Positions 42,853-52,192 of a stretch of DNA of 64,000 nucleotides are shown here, piece by piece. The stretch is taken from NCBI RefSeq assembly GCF_015223105.1, contig NZ_JADFTZ010000001.1:248001-312000 (forward strand). The letters run 5' to 3'. Origin of the DNA: Flavobacterium proteolyticum. GTDB lineage: Bacteria > Bacteroidota > Bacteroidia > Flavobacteriales > Flavobacteriaceae. A program made the position numbers and the translations under genes. The notes under the pieces are model-generated. The model saw nothing but the letters and a program-made list of their open reading frames with translations, did not search any database and had not been told where the DNA came from. Every line of letters begins with the position of its first letter. Within the stretch, counting starts at the first letter, position 1.

Positions 42853-43524
42853 ATGCAAAAATTACTATCTAATTTAAAAATAACCATTAACGAAAAGTTA
42901 TATGTAAAAGATCCTGAAACTTCTGAGTTAGGACGTAATATTTTAAAAAATAGTATTATTCTAATTGATGAAATTGGATTTGAAGCATTTACGTTTAAAA
43001 AATTAGGTGAAAAAATTCAATCTAACGAAAGTTCTATTTATCGCTACTTTGAAAACAAGCATAAACTTTTAGTTTATCTAACTTCTTGGTATTGGTCTTG
43101 GATAGAATATCGCATGGCATTTGCGACTACAAATATTTCAAATCCAGTTGAAAAATTAGAAAAAGCAATAATACTTGTTACCGAAAATGTTGTAGACGAC
43201 AATGCAACTCCGCATATTAACGAAGGAATTCTAAGCCGAATTATCGTAGAGGAATTTACAAAAACCTTAATGACCAAAGAAGTTGACAACGAAAATAAAG
43301 AAGGTTTTTTCTTAGTTTATAAAAGAGTTATCAACCGCATAATTGATATCATAAAAGAAGTAAATCCAGAATATCCATACGCCAAAAGTTTAGCATCAAA
43401 CATTGTGGAAGGCTCTCTTCATCAACATTTTTTAAAAAATCATTTAAAAACTATTACCAACTTATCTGAGAAAGAATGCGCAACCGAATTCTACACAGAT
43501 ATGGCTAAAAAAATACTACTATGA
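42853..43524 (+). CDS. TetR/AcrR-family transcriptional regulator
   Basis: 223-residue regulator. The N-terminal helix-turn-helix (about 28-75) reads ILIDEIGFEAFTFKKLGEKI and ESSIYRYFENKHKLLVYL, the TetR signature with the YRYFENK recognition helix. The C-terminal ligand-binding region is divergent and does not reveal the ligand. The gene overlaps the next gene by four bases (ATGA), so regulator and exporter are made together. A palindrome overlapping its promoter suggests autorepression and control of the whole exporter operon. Confidence 0.92.
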   Translation: MQKLLSNLKITINEKLYVKDPETSELGRNILKNSIILIDEIGFEAFTFKKLGEKIQSNESSIYRYFENKHKLLVYLTSWYWSWIEYRMAFATTNISNPVEKLEKAIILVTENVVDDNATPHINEGILSRIIVEEFTKTLMTKEVDNENKEGFFLVYKRVINRIIDIIKEVNPEYPYAKSLASNIVEGSLHQHFLKNHLKTITNLSEKECATEFYTDMAKKILL

Positions 43525-45173
43525 CACCATTAAAAAGATTCAAAAACCTCATCTTAATCGACAAACAAGACATTTATCAAATCTTCTTGTATTCTATTAT
43601 CGCTGGATTAATCAGTTTGTCGTTGCCTTTGGGAATTCAATCAATTATCAACTTTATTCAGGCTGGAAAAGTTAGCACTTCTTGGATAATCTTAGTTGTT
43701 ATTGTTGTTGTTGGTGTAGCCTTTGTAGGTTTGTTAAGAATAATGCAATTTCGAATCACAGAGAACTTACAGCAAAAAATATTTGTGCGCTCGTCATTTG
43801 AATTTGCATATCGTTTTCCGAAAATAAAATTCAATGAATTACACAATCAATATCCACCAGAATTAGCGAATCGATTTTTTGATACGTTAACAGTTCAAAA
43901 AGGATTTACTAAACTTTTATTAGATATTTCTGGTGCTGCGTTACAAATCTTTTTCGGTATTATTCTACTTTCTTTATACCATTCCTTTTTTATATTTTTT
44001 GGATTAATACTTTTAATTCTATTGTATTTAATTTTCAAAATCAACTTTAATTTAGGATTAGAAACCAGCTTAAAAGAATCAAAATACAAGTATAAAATTG
44101 CTCATTGGTTACAAGAAATTGCCAGAAATCATTTAAGTTTTAAAAGCAATTCTATTTTTAATTATTCGCTACACAAAAACGACAAATTGGTTAATGAGTA
44201 TCTAAAACAAAGAGAAAGTCATTTTCAGGTTTTAATGAAGCAGTTTGTTCAGTTAACTGGATTTAAAATCTTAATTACAGCGGGTCTATTAATAATTGGA
44301 GGATTACTAGTAATTAATCAGCAAATGAATATTGGGCAATTCGTTGCTGCTGAAATTATCATTTTGAGTATTATTGCAGCGGTTGAAAAATTGTTTTCAG
44401 GTTTAGAATTGTTTTACGATGTATTGACTTCTTTAGAAAAATTAGGCTCTGTTGTGGATATGGAATTAGAAGAAGATATCCAAAATTCAAACTATTTAGT
44501 AGATAAAAACAAACTTACAATCGAAACTGAAAACTTATCATTTACTTATCCAAAATCAGACAAAGAAATATTGAAAAATATTAATTTATTGATTGAACCA
44601 AAACAACACACTTTAATTTTAGGAGAAAATGGTTCCGGAAAAACAACTTTAGTTCGTTTGTTAGCACGCTTAATTGAACCAACATCTGGAAGTATTTTTA
44701 TCAATAATACCAATTATAAAAAGTATTCATCAGATGAATATCGCTCAAAAATTGGGATTATTACAGCACATGAAATGCCTTTTGAAGGTACAATTTTAGA
44801 AAACATCACCTGTAATAATCCTGAGATTAAAATGGAAATGGTTTTTGAACTAATCGAAAAATTAAAACTAACCGAAGCTATCAAATCACTTCCACAAGGA
44901 TTAGATACTAGGATTTCATCTGAAGGAAAACAAATTAATTCATCAACAATACAAAAAATTGTTCTGGCTCGTTGTATTATCAATAAACCCAAATTATTAT
45001 TTTTAGAAAATCCTTTAGACAAATCCGACGAACAAACCTGTAAAGAAATCATTGATTTTTTAGGCGAAGAAAAACATTCATGGACATTAGTTGTTGTAAG
45101 TAAAAACAGTTATTGGAAACAAATTTGTAAGCAAACTATTCTTTTAGAAAAAGGGGAAATTAAATCCATTTAA
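43521..45173 (+). CDS. ABC exporter, fused membrane and degenerate ATPase domains
   Basis: 550-residue half-transporter of the type I secretion (HlyB-like) kind, without an N-terminal peptidase domain. Six hydrophobic segments lie in about 20-300. The nucleotide-binding domain has intact Walker A GENGSGKT (368-375). Other motifs deviate: the Q-loop position reads ITAHEM, the signature LSGGQ is INSST (472-476), Walker B ends in Glu496-Asn497 instead of Asp-Glu, and the H-loop histidine is Lys528. ATP binding is plausible but standard hydrolysis is doubtful. Downstream genes encode the adaptor and the outer-membrane channel. Confidence 0.9.
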   Translation: MTPLKRFKNLILIDKQDIYQIFLYSIIAGLISLSLPLGIQSIINFIQAGKVSTSWIILVVIVVVGVAFVGLLRIMQFRITENLQQKIFVRSSFEFAYRFPKIKFNELHNQYPPELANRFFDTLTVQKGFTKLLLDISGAALQIFFGIILLSLYHSFFIFFGLILLILLYLIFKINFNLGLETSLKESKYKYKIAHWLQEIARNHLSFKSNSIFNYSLHKNDKLVNEYLKQRESHFQVLMKQFVQLTGFKILITAGLLIIGGLLVINQQMNIGQFVAAEIIILSIIAAVEKLFSGLELFYDVLTSLEKLGSVVDMELEEDIQNSNYLVDKNKLTIETENLSFTYPKSDKEILKNINLLIEPKQHTLILGENGSGKTTLVRLLARLIEPTSGSIFINNTNYKKYSSDEYRSKIGIITAHEMPFEGTILENITCNNPEIKMEMVFELIEKLKLTEAIKSLPQGLDTRISSEGKQINSSTIQKIVLARCIINKPKLLFLENPLDKSDEQTCKEIIDFLGEEKHSWTLVVVSKNSYWKQICKQTILLEKGEIKSI

Positions 45174-45176
45174 GTC

Positions 45177-46520
45177 ATGCTAAACATCACAAAAAATAGA
45201 ATTGATCAATTCGTAAAGTTAGAGCAATTCAAATCAGGACAAATTTTTAAAGAACAAAAGCACTATAAAGTAATTCGAAAACTTATTTGGGCTTTTGTGA
45301 TTATGGTAGTTTTATTTCTTTTTCTTCCTTGGACACAGAACATTCAAGGAACAGGAAATGTTACCACTTTAAAACCTAATCAACGTCCTCAAACCATACA
45401 AACAGTAATTGCAGGAAGAATTGAGAAATGGTATGTAAATGAAGGCGATTTTGTGAAAAAAGGAGATACCATTCTATTTATCTCAGAAATTAAAGAAGAT
45501 TATTTAGACCCTAATTTAATTGAAAACACAGGCAATCAAGTAAAGGCTAAAGAAAATGCAGCTATATCATACGCTGATAAAGTAAAAGCATTGGAGAGCC
45601 AGATGGGCGCTATTCAAAATGAAAAAAACTTAAAATTAAAACAAGCGCAAAACAAACTTAAACAAGCGTATTTAAAAGTACAAAGTGATAGTATCGATTT
45701 TGAAGCCACTAAAACACAACTTAAAATTGCAAAAACACAGTATACGCGTTCTGTAAACTTAAACAAAGAAGGGTTAAAACCAATGACCGATGTTGAGGAA
45801 AAACGCATGAAATTACAAGAAACAGAGGCAAAAATTATTACACAAGAGAACAAATATATTACTAGTAAAAACGAGGTTTTAAACGCTACAATGGAGCTTA
45901 ACAGAATTAGCGCCGAATATGCAGAAAAAAACGCAAAAGCAAGTAGCGACAAACAAACTGCTTTGAGTTCACAATTTGATACCGAAGCACAAGTAAACAA
46001 ACTTAAAAACCAATATAAAAACTATCAAATTAGAAATGGATTGTATTACATTACAGCCCCACAAGATGGCTATGTTAACCGTGCATTACAATCTGGTATA
46101 GGCGAAACCATAAAAGAAGGGACTTCTGTGGTTAGCATTATGCCTTCAAAATATGATATTGCTGTGGAAACTTATATTAATCCTGTCGATTTTCCTTTAA
46201 TAAATAATGGTGAAAAAGTAAGAGTTTGGTTTGATGGATGGCCTACAATTGTTTTCAGTGGTTGGCCTGATGTTTCTTACGGAACTTTTGGAGGAATCAT
46301 TGTTGCCAAAGAAAATTTCATTAGTCCAAACGGAAAATACCGAGTGCTAATTGCTCCCGACCCGAATGATAAAAAATGGCCAAAGCAACTAAGCATCGGA
46401 GCTGGAACTCAAACTTTAGCATTGCTAGACGATGTGCCAATTTGGTTTGAAATTTGGCGAACTCTAAATGGATTCCCTCCTAATTTTTACCAACCTGCAA
46501 CCGAAAACACTAAAAAATAA
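45177..46520 (+). CDS. HlyD-family membrane fusion (adaptor) protein
   Basis: 447-residue periplasmic adaptor linking the ABC exporter to the TolC-like channel. One N-terminal membrane helix (about 36-52) follows a 35-residue cytoplasmic head. A split lipoyl/barrel-sandwich hybrid has its first half in about 75-105 (AGRIEKWYVNEGDFVKKGD) and its second in about 286-310 (ITAPQDGYVNRALQSGIGE). Between them lies a long coiled-coil hairpin of about 170 residues rich in Lys, Gln and Glu. It starts three bases after the exporter stop and overlaps the next start by one base. Confidence 0.92.
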   Translation: MLNITKNRIDQFVKLEQFKSGQIFKEQKHYKVIRKLIWAFVIMVVLFLFLPWTQNIQGTGNVTTLKPNQRPQTIQTVIAGRIEKWYVNEGDFVKKGDTILFISEIKEDYLDPNLIENTGNQVKAKENAAISYADKVKALESQMGAIQNEKNLKLKQAQNKLKQAYLKVQSDSIDFEATKTQLKIAKTQYTRSVNLNKEGLKPMTDVEEKRMKLQETEAKIITQENKYITSKNEVLNATMELNRISAEYAEKNAKASSDKQTALSSQFDTEAQVNKLKNQYKNYQIRNGLYYITAPQDGYVNRALQSGIGETIKEGTSVVSIMPSKYDIAVETYINPVDFPLINNGEKVRVWFDGWPTIVFSGWPDVSYGTFGGIIVAKENFISPNGKYRVLIAPDPNDKKWPKQLSIGAGTQTLALLDDVPIWFEIWRTLNGFPPNFYQPATENTKK

Positions 46521-47908
46521 TGAAATCGAAACTATTTTATATCTTCATTTTCATTTGTAGTTCAATGAATTTATTTGGGCAAAATAACCCAACAGAATTC
46601 ACGTACAATGAATTTTTAGGTTATGTAAAAAAATATCATCCGTTAGTAAAACAAGCCGATTTAAAACTGAACGAAGCGCAAGCTAATTTAATGCAAGCGC
46701 GAGGTGCTTTTGATCCAAAAATTGAAGTCGATTTCAATGAAAAACAATTCAAAGGCAATCAATATTATTCTATTTTAAATAGCAGTTTTAAAATTCCAAC
46801 TTGGTATGGAATTGAGCTAAAAGCAGGATTTGACAACTCTGAAGGAATTTACGTAAATCCAGAAAACACGTTACCAAACAGCGGATTAACTTCGTTTGGA
46901 ATTTCAGTTCCTGTTGGTCAAGGGTTATTCATTAATCAGCGAATGGCTGATATTAGAAAAGCAAAAATTGCACAAAATTTAAATGCGGCCGAACGCAATT
47001 TACAAGCAATTGAAGTTTTGTATGAAGCTTCTGTAAGCTATGCAAACTGGAAAAGAGCTTTTGAAGAAGTAAAATTATATGAAAATTACCTGGTTAATGC
47101 TTCAAATCGATATAAAGGAATTGAAAAATTAATCTCAGAAGGCGACAAACCAGCAATTGACAGCATAGAAGCCGGAATTGTTGTAAAAACCAGATTGTTA
47201 AACTTAGAAGATGCTAAATTAAAACTTATTAAGGCGAAGCTAGAACTATCAAACTATTTATGGTTAGAAAATAATGTTCCTTTAGAATTAAAGGATGATT
47301 TAATACCAGAAATTACATTGTCAAAAACGATAAAAGAAGTTTTACAAATAAACGAATTAAACCCAATTGACTTAAACAATCATCCAAAAATAAAAGCTTT
47401 AGACGCCAAAATCGCGATGCTTAAAGTAGACAAAAAACTAAAAGCCAATGCGCTATTACCCAAACTTGATGTAAGTTATAATTATTTATCCGAACCAAGT
47501 TATATTGATAATTATCGCTTTGAGGATTATAAAATTGGAGTAAATTTCTCTTTTCCGCTTTTTTTAAGAAAAGAAAGAGCTGGAGTAAAATTAGCTACTA
47601 TTAAAATTCAAGACACCGAATTTGGATTGCAATTCGAACGAAAAAGTTTAGAAAACAAGATAAAATCGCAACAACAAGAAATTGCCTCTTTAGAAAAACA
47701 AAGAGAATATATCCGAAAACTAATTCAAGATTACAACACGCTATTGAATGCGGAAGATCGCTTATTTGAAATGGGAGAAAGTTCGTTGTTTGTAATTAAT
47801 TCGAGAGAAAACACCTTGGTAAGTTCACAAATAAATGAAATAGCTTTAGAGAATAGATACTTAAATACCATTATAGGTTTGTATAAAACGATAGCTAACG
47901 CAAATTAA
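46520..47908 (+). CDS. TolC-family outer-membrane channel
   Basis: 462-residue exported protein with signal peptide (about 1-20, LFGQ). It shows the two-fold repeat of TolC-like efflux proteins: long helices with regular hydrophobic spacing (about 35-70, 145-215, 285-320 and 360-455) separated by beta-strand segments. Examples are GAFDPKIEVDFNEKQF and ALLPKLDVSYNYL, which form the outer-membrane barrel. It completes the tripartite exporter with the ABC and HlyD proteins. The ATG overlaps the adaptor stop by one base, confirming the operon. Confidence 0.92.
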   Translation: MKSKLFYIFIFICSSMNLFGQNNPTEFTYNEFLGYVKKYHPLVKQADLKLNEAQANLMQARGAFDPKIEVDFNEKQFKGNQYYSILNSSFKIPTWYGIELKAGFDNSEGIYVNPENTLPNSGLTSFGISVPVGQGLFINQRMADIRKAKIAQNLNAAERNLQAIEVLYEASVSYANWKRAFEEVKLYENYLVNASNRYKGIEKLISEGDKPAIDSIEAGIVVKTRLLNLEDAKLKLIKAKLELSNYLWLENNVPLELKDDLIPEITLSKTIKEVLQINELNPIDLNNHPKIKALDAKIAMLKVDKKLKANALLPKLDVSYNYLSEPSYIDNYRFEDYKIGVNFSFPLFLRKERAGVKLATIKIQDTEFGLQFERKSLENKIKSQQQEIASLEKQREYIRKLIQDYNTLLNAEDRLFEMGESSLFVINSRENTLVSSQINEIALENRYLNTIIGLYKTIANAN

Positions 47909-47934
47909 ATTTAACAATAATTGGATGAAAATGT

Positions 47935-47942
47935 TAGTTTTG
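47935..47942 (+). promoter_or_regulatory. -7 box of the type IX-secreted repeat protein gene
   Basis: TAGTTTTG matches TAnnTTTG and lies 49 bases before the ATG at 47992, so this gene is probably transcribed apart from the exporter operon. Confidence 0.4.
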
Positions 47943-47991
47943 TAACTTATGCGTCAAAAAATTAATAAATTAGCGCTCCCAAACTATTGAA

Positions 47992-50900
47992 ATGAAAAAC
48001 AAAATTTCTAATTTATTAATTTTTATTCTACTATTTAGTGTAAAAAATTTCGCTCAAGGAGGTGCATCCTCTTGTGCTCAATTAGCAGCAAATCCTGGCG
48101 CATATCAATCTTGCGCAACTAGCATCCCATTTAGTAGTTCTGTGGGAGGAAATGGAGAAAGTTTTAACTCAACTTGTATTCCTTCTCAGTATGTTGGTCC
48201 AACTTGGTTTTTTATTGAAATCGATTCTCCAGGAAATGTAGTGCTACAAATTAGTCAACAAAATTTAGCCGGTAACGGAACTGATGTTGATTTTGTTTTA
48301 TGGGGGCCTTTTTCAAACTTAAATAACATATGTAATCAACTAAATACTGCCAATGAAGTTGATTGTAGTTACTTGCCCGATACGGTTGAAATAGTTAACA
48401 TTCCAAATAGTAATGCTGGTGATTTATATGTAATTGTAATTGACAATTATTCTGGACAAGCAGGAAATATTACGGTATCTCAAACAGGAGGGACTGGAAG
48501 TACAAATTGTGATTTCTTATCTTCTGTAAGTTTAAACAATACTGATGGTTCACTATTAACTAATTTAGATTATTGCAAACCAGACACTAAAGAAATTGTA
48601 GCAACGATAGATATTTCAGATTTTCCAGGAATCCCTAGTAATTTGAGATTCAATTATACTTGGTTCAAAGATGGCATACAAGTTAATGCAATTTCTAATT
48701 CAATATCTTCTACCAACAGTTTAATTGTTTCTGAAAGTGGACTTTATAAAGTAGTTACAACGGCATATGACATTACCGTAAATCCAGCAGGAAGTTTAAC
48801 TGGTTTAAGGATTAGTGAAGCTGAAGCTAATTTAAAATTTCACATAAAACCTGATGTTAGTATATCGAATTCTAATACTGTTTGTTTAAATACGAACCCA
48901 ATATTATCGTCAAACATTCTTAATAACGTAGATTTAAATTCTACTATTGATGTATTAAGTTATCAATGGTATCATAATAACAATATAGTTGTTGGTGCTA
49001 CGTCAACCACGTTTACTCCAACTTTACCTGGAGATTATTTTATAAAAGTTACCAATTTACCTTGTTCGGAAACAGATTCAAATGTTATCAGAATTATTGC
49101 TAATCCTAACGTTCAAATTTCATCTAATGCTACCATTTGTGAAAATGATTCTTATACAATTACTTCTACAAACACAAATGGAAGCATAAATAGTTCTTTA
49201 ACCTATCAATGGTTTAAAGATGGTAGTGCTATAGCTGGAGCAAACACTTCGACTTATACGGTAACTAAATTTAATCAGGCGCTAAATACAACTTCACAAT
49301 ACTATTTAGAAACCACAGAACAAGGAACTTGTACAAATACCTCAAATTCAGTTGCAATTACCATAAATGCTTTACCTGTAATCAATACCGTTTCAACAAC
49401 TTTGGAACAATGTGATTATATCAATAATACTCTTGATGGAATTGCAGAAACCAACTTACTTCAGCTTTACAATTATTTTACCAATAACACAGCTGGATTA
49501 ACTTTATATTTTTATTCAGATTCCGGATTAACTCAATTAATTAATAATCCTACAAATTATATCAATGTTGGTTCTCCTTTTTTACAAATCATTTATGTAA
49601 AAGCAGTTAATGAAAATGTAGTACCAAATTGTACCTCTATAAACTCTGGAAGTTTTGTGCTACAAATTAATCCAACCAGTGTTGCTAACTATCCAAATAT
49701 TCCGGCAGTATGCCCTGAAATTAATCAAAATTATGGGTTTATAAATTTTGATGCTCAACGTATTTTAATTAAAAACACCTATTTTCCAAGCTCTGATGTA
49801 TCTATTTCATTTCATTTGAACACATCAGATGCATCAACTGGTTTAAATGGTCAAAATAACACAAGTCAAATACCTGTTGGAACATCAACTATTTACACCC
49901 GAGTAATTTCGAATGCTACACAAAGCTGTGAAGGTATTGGCACTTTTCAAGTAGTTGTTACTCAAGCTCCTTTACAAAATATAATAAACAACGAGTCCGT
50001 TTGTCTATTAGACTCGTTTTTATTGAATACTAAAGACATAGAAGCATTAGTTGGACAAAATTCTAGTGTAATTGTTTCTTATTTTAACACCTTTGATAAT
50101 GCAAAAGACAATGTTTTAGTAATTAATAAAAATATTCCGCTTCCATTAACTTTAGGAACACGAACTATTTTTGCTCGTTTATTTGATACATTAACTGGAT
50201 GTTTTTCAATCGTAAATTTTAACATCACTGTTTTCCCAAATCCAATTATAACGCAACCATCTCCAATGCGTCATTGTGGTGATGTTACTGCAATTTTTGA
50301 TTTAAATAGTAGGATATCTCAAATTAGAAATGGAAACACTAATTATCAAGTCACTTTCTACGCAAATAATGCAGATTTATTAGCAAATAATCCTATATCT
50401 ACGCCTGACAATTATACAAGCGCGTCTACAACAATAATTTGTAAAGTAGTTGATCCTACAAACAATTCATGTGAATCATTAACTACTTTGAATCTTGTAG
50501 TCATGGCGAATCCAGGAAGCAATACTAATCCAACTCAACTAGAGTTATGTAATGACTCAGGTTTTGAGTATTTCGATTTAACTTCTAGGGAAATTCAAAT
50601 GGCTGGCTCAACTCCAATTAATACAATAGAATTTAGATATTATAAAGAGTTAGCTGATGCATTAGCGAATTCGAATGCTAACAATCGTATTTTTTCACCT
50701 AACAATTTCTTAAATACAACTATAAATTTTCAAAAAATATATGTTCGTTTAAACAGTAGAACCAATATTGATAGCGAAACAGGATTAGCTTGTTATAAAA
50801 TATTAGAATTAGATCTTTATGTGAGACCATTTCCTGAAAATAAACTTTCAAAGAAACCTTATATTATTTGTATAGATCAATTAAACTCCATTACTTATCC

Positions 50901-51597
50901 AGTAGAAATCAAAACATTATTAAACTCAACGGATTATACTTTTCAATGGTTTACAAACCATGACGCTTTAATTGGCAATGAAATTGTAGGAGAAACAAAT
51001 ACTTCATTTACAACATCAACTGTTGGACAATATTCAGTAGTGGTAACCAATATTTCTAATGCTGCCAATTGTTCCTCTATATTTAATTTTAGTACTGAAA
51101 ATTCTATTATTCCAAATAGCTTAACTATTACACCAAATGAATTGATTGCCTTTGGAACTGACAATACTGTTACCGCAATAGTTACTCCAATTTCTAATGA
51201 CTACTTATATTCTATAAATGGCTCGTCTTTTCAAGCTAGTAATGTATTTACAAACATACCAGGTGGAGATTATACGTTAACAGTAATTAATAAATTTGGA
51301 TGTGGAGAAGTTAGTGCTCAATTTACAGTTGTAGATTTCCTAAACTACTTCACTCCAAATGGAGATGGATACAACGACACTTGGAATATTAAGGGAAGTA
51401 ATGCTTTAGATGCTGCTATAATTAGAATTTTTGATCGATACGGTAAATTAATTGCAGAAATTGATCCAAATGGTGAAGGCTGGAATGGAACTTTAAACGG
51501 CAAGCCACTTCCTTCAACTGATTATTGGTTTACAATAGAATACACAAACAATAATATTACGAAAGAATTTAAAGGACATTTTAGTTTAATTCGATAA
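47992..51597 (+). CDS. Large secreted repeat protein with type B T9SS (gliding-motility-associated) C-terminal domain
   Basis: 1201-residue cell-surface or released protein. A signal peptide (about 1-21) is followed by a Cys-containing jelly-roll-like domain (about 25-170). Ig-like segments with a YQWYHNN/YQWFKDG core occur near 325, 405 and 985. Between them are at least five repeats of about 95 residues (about 470-960), each starting near a cysteine and containing FDL- and NYxN-type motifs. The C-terminal domain (about 1120-1201, FTPNGDGYNDTW ... FDRYGKLI ... GWNGTLNGKPLPSTDYWF) is the CHU_C/type B sorting signal for T9SS. It is probably an adhesin; substrate is unknown. It ends at a terminator. 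Confidence 0.9.
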   Translation: MKNKISNLLIFILLFSVKNFAQGGASSCAQLAANPGAYQSCATSIPFSSSVGGNGESFNSTCIPSQYVGPTWFFIEIDSPGNVVLQISQQNLAGNGTDVDFVLWGPFSNLNNICNQLNTANEVDCSYLPDTVEIVNIPNSNAGDLYVIVIDNYSGQAGNITVSQTGGTGSTNCDFLSSVSLNNTDGSLLTNLDYCKPDTKEIVATIDISDFPGIPSNLRFNYTWFKDGIQVNAISNSISSTNSLIVSESGLYKVVTTAYDITVNPAGSLTGLRISEAEANLKFHIKPDVSISNSNTVCLNTNPILSSNILNNVDLNSTIDVLSYQWYHNNNIVVGATSTTFTPTLPGDYFIKVTNLPCSETDSNVIRIIANPNVQISSNATICENDSYTITSTNTNGSINSSLTYQWFKDGSAIAGANTSTYTVTKFNQALNTTSQYYLETTEQGTCTNTSNSVAITINALPVINTVSTTLEQCDYINNTLDGIAETNLLQLYNYFTNNTAGLTLYFYSDSGLTQLINNPTNYINVGSPFLQIIYVKAVNENVVPNCTSINSGSFVLQINPTSVANYPNIPAVCPEINQNYGFINFDAQRILIKNTYFPSSDVSISFHLNTSDASTGLNGQNNTSQIPVGTSTIYTRVISNATQSCEGIGTFQVVVTQAPLQNIINNESVCLLDSFLLNTKDIEALVGQNSSVIVSYFNTFDNAKDNVLVINKNIPLPLTLGTRTIFARLFDTLTGCFSIVNFNITVFPNPIITQPSPMRHCGDVTAIFDLNSRISQIRNGNTNYQVTFYANNADLLANNPISTPDNYTSASTTIICKVVDPTNNSCESLTTLNLVVMANPGSNTNPTQLELCNDSGFEYFDLTSREIQMAGSTPINTIEFRYYKELADALANSNANNRIFSPNNFLNTTINFQKIYVRLNSRTNIDSETGLACYKILELDLYVRPFPENKLSKKPYIICIDQLNSITYPVEIKTLLNSTDYTFQWFTNHDALIGNEIVGETNTSFTTSTVGQYSVVVTNISNAANCSSIFNFSTENSIIPNSLTITPNELIAFGTDNTVTAIVTPISNDYLYSINGSSFQASNVFTNIPGGDYTLTVINKFGCGEVSAQFTVVDFLNYFTPNGDGYNDTWNIKGSNALDAAIIRIFDRYGKLIAEIDPNGEGWNGTLNGKPLPSTDYWFTIEYTNNNITKEFKGHFSLIR

Positions 51598-51620
51598 TAT
51601 AAAATAAAGGAAATAAAAAA

Positions 51621-51645
51621 AGCCTTCGCGATGCGAAGGCTTTTT
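51621..51645. terminator. Bidirectional terminator between the T9SS protein and RRM genes
   Basis: AGCCTTCGC (51621-51629), GAT loop, GCGAAGGCT (51633-51641), with A- and T-tracts on the two sides. It serves two convergent genes. Confidence 0.85.
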
Positions 51646-51668
51646 GCGTTTTATATCCAAAAAGTATA

Positions 51669-52004
51669 TTAATAACGACCTCTTGAGTTGTTATCTCTAT
51701 TATTAGAATAACCACCTCTACTTCCACCAGCATTACGATCGAAGCTTCTTCTTTCGCCTTCTGGTTTTGGTTCAGATTTGTTAACAACGATTTTTCTACC
51801 TTCGATAGTTCCACCGTTTAATTCGTCGATTGCTTTTTGAGCTTCAGCATCATTAGCCATTTCAACAAATCCAAATCCTTTACTTCTTCCGGTAAATTTA
51901 TCAGAGATAATTTTAACTGATTCTACAGCTCCATACTCTTCAAAATAACCTCTTAAATCTGCTTCCTCTACACTGAAAGGAAGACTTCCTACAAAAATAT
52001 TCAT
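51669..52004 (-). CDS. RRM-type RNA-binding protein with Gly/Arg-rich tail
   Basis: 111-residue RNA-binding protein. One RRM (about 1-78) has RNP2 IFVGSL (3-8) and RNP1 RSKGFGFV (40-47), in the standard order. The tail (about 84-111) is rich in Gly, Arg, Asn and Ser. This is the bacterial glycine-rich RRM type seen in cyanobacteria and Bacteroidetes, often linked to cold or RNA stability, though no direct evidence is present here. It has its own promoter with two copies of an 11-base repeat nearby. Confidence 0.93.
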   Translation of the reverse strand: MNIFVGSLPFSVEEADLRGYFEEYGAVESVKIISDKFTGRSKGFGFVEMANDAEAQKAIDELNGGTIEGRKIVVNKSEPKPEGERRSFDRNAGGSRGGYSNNRDNNSRGRY

Positions 52005-52026
52005 CTATGAAAAATTTAATTCCTTA

Positions 52027-52053
52027 CAAAGGTAGGCTATTTAATGTTGTCAA
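52027..52053 (-). promoter_or_regulatory. Promoter of the RRM gene
   Basis: Minus-strand TTG (52051-52053), 16-base spacer, TACCTTTG (52027-52034). The spacer is slightly short. The leader is about 15-20 bases. Confidence 0.5.
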
Positions 52054-52121
52054 AAGGTTAAAGTTTGATTTATTTTCAAAAACAACCCATTTTAGCTAAA
52101 AAATTCAAAATCAAAAGGTTA
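52050..52121. repeat. Two copies of an 11-base motif upstream of the RRM gene
   Basis: TCAAAAGGTTA at 52050-52060 and again at 52111-52121, 61 bases apart. The first includes the -33 region of the promoter. Confidence 0.6.
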
Positions 52122-52146
52122 GTTTTTTGAAAAAAATTTAATAAAA

Positions 52147-52170
52147 AAAGACAACCTTACGATTGTCTTT
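52147..52170 (-). terminator. Terminator after the CoA-transferase gene
   Basis: Ten-base-pair stem including one G-T wobble (52147-52156 with 52161-52170) and a GTAA tetraloop on the minus strand, followed by a T-tract. Confidence 0.8.
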
Positions 52171-52192
52171 CTATTACTAACTCAACTTTTTA

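Noticed and set aside
45614..46000. Open frame of 128 codons on the minus strand inside the HlyD gene
   Set aside because: Cys/Phe/Ser-rich mirror of the coiled-coil coding sequence; no support beyond absence of stops.
47935..51597. T9SS repeat protein as the cargo of the adjacent ABC-HlyD-TolC exporter
   Set aside because: It has a Sec signal peptide and a type IX sorting domain, and its own -7 box; proximity alone is not evidence.
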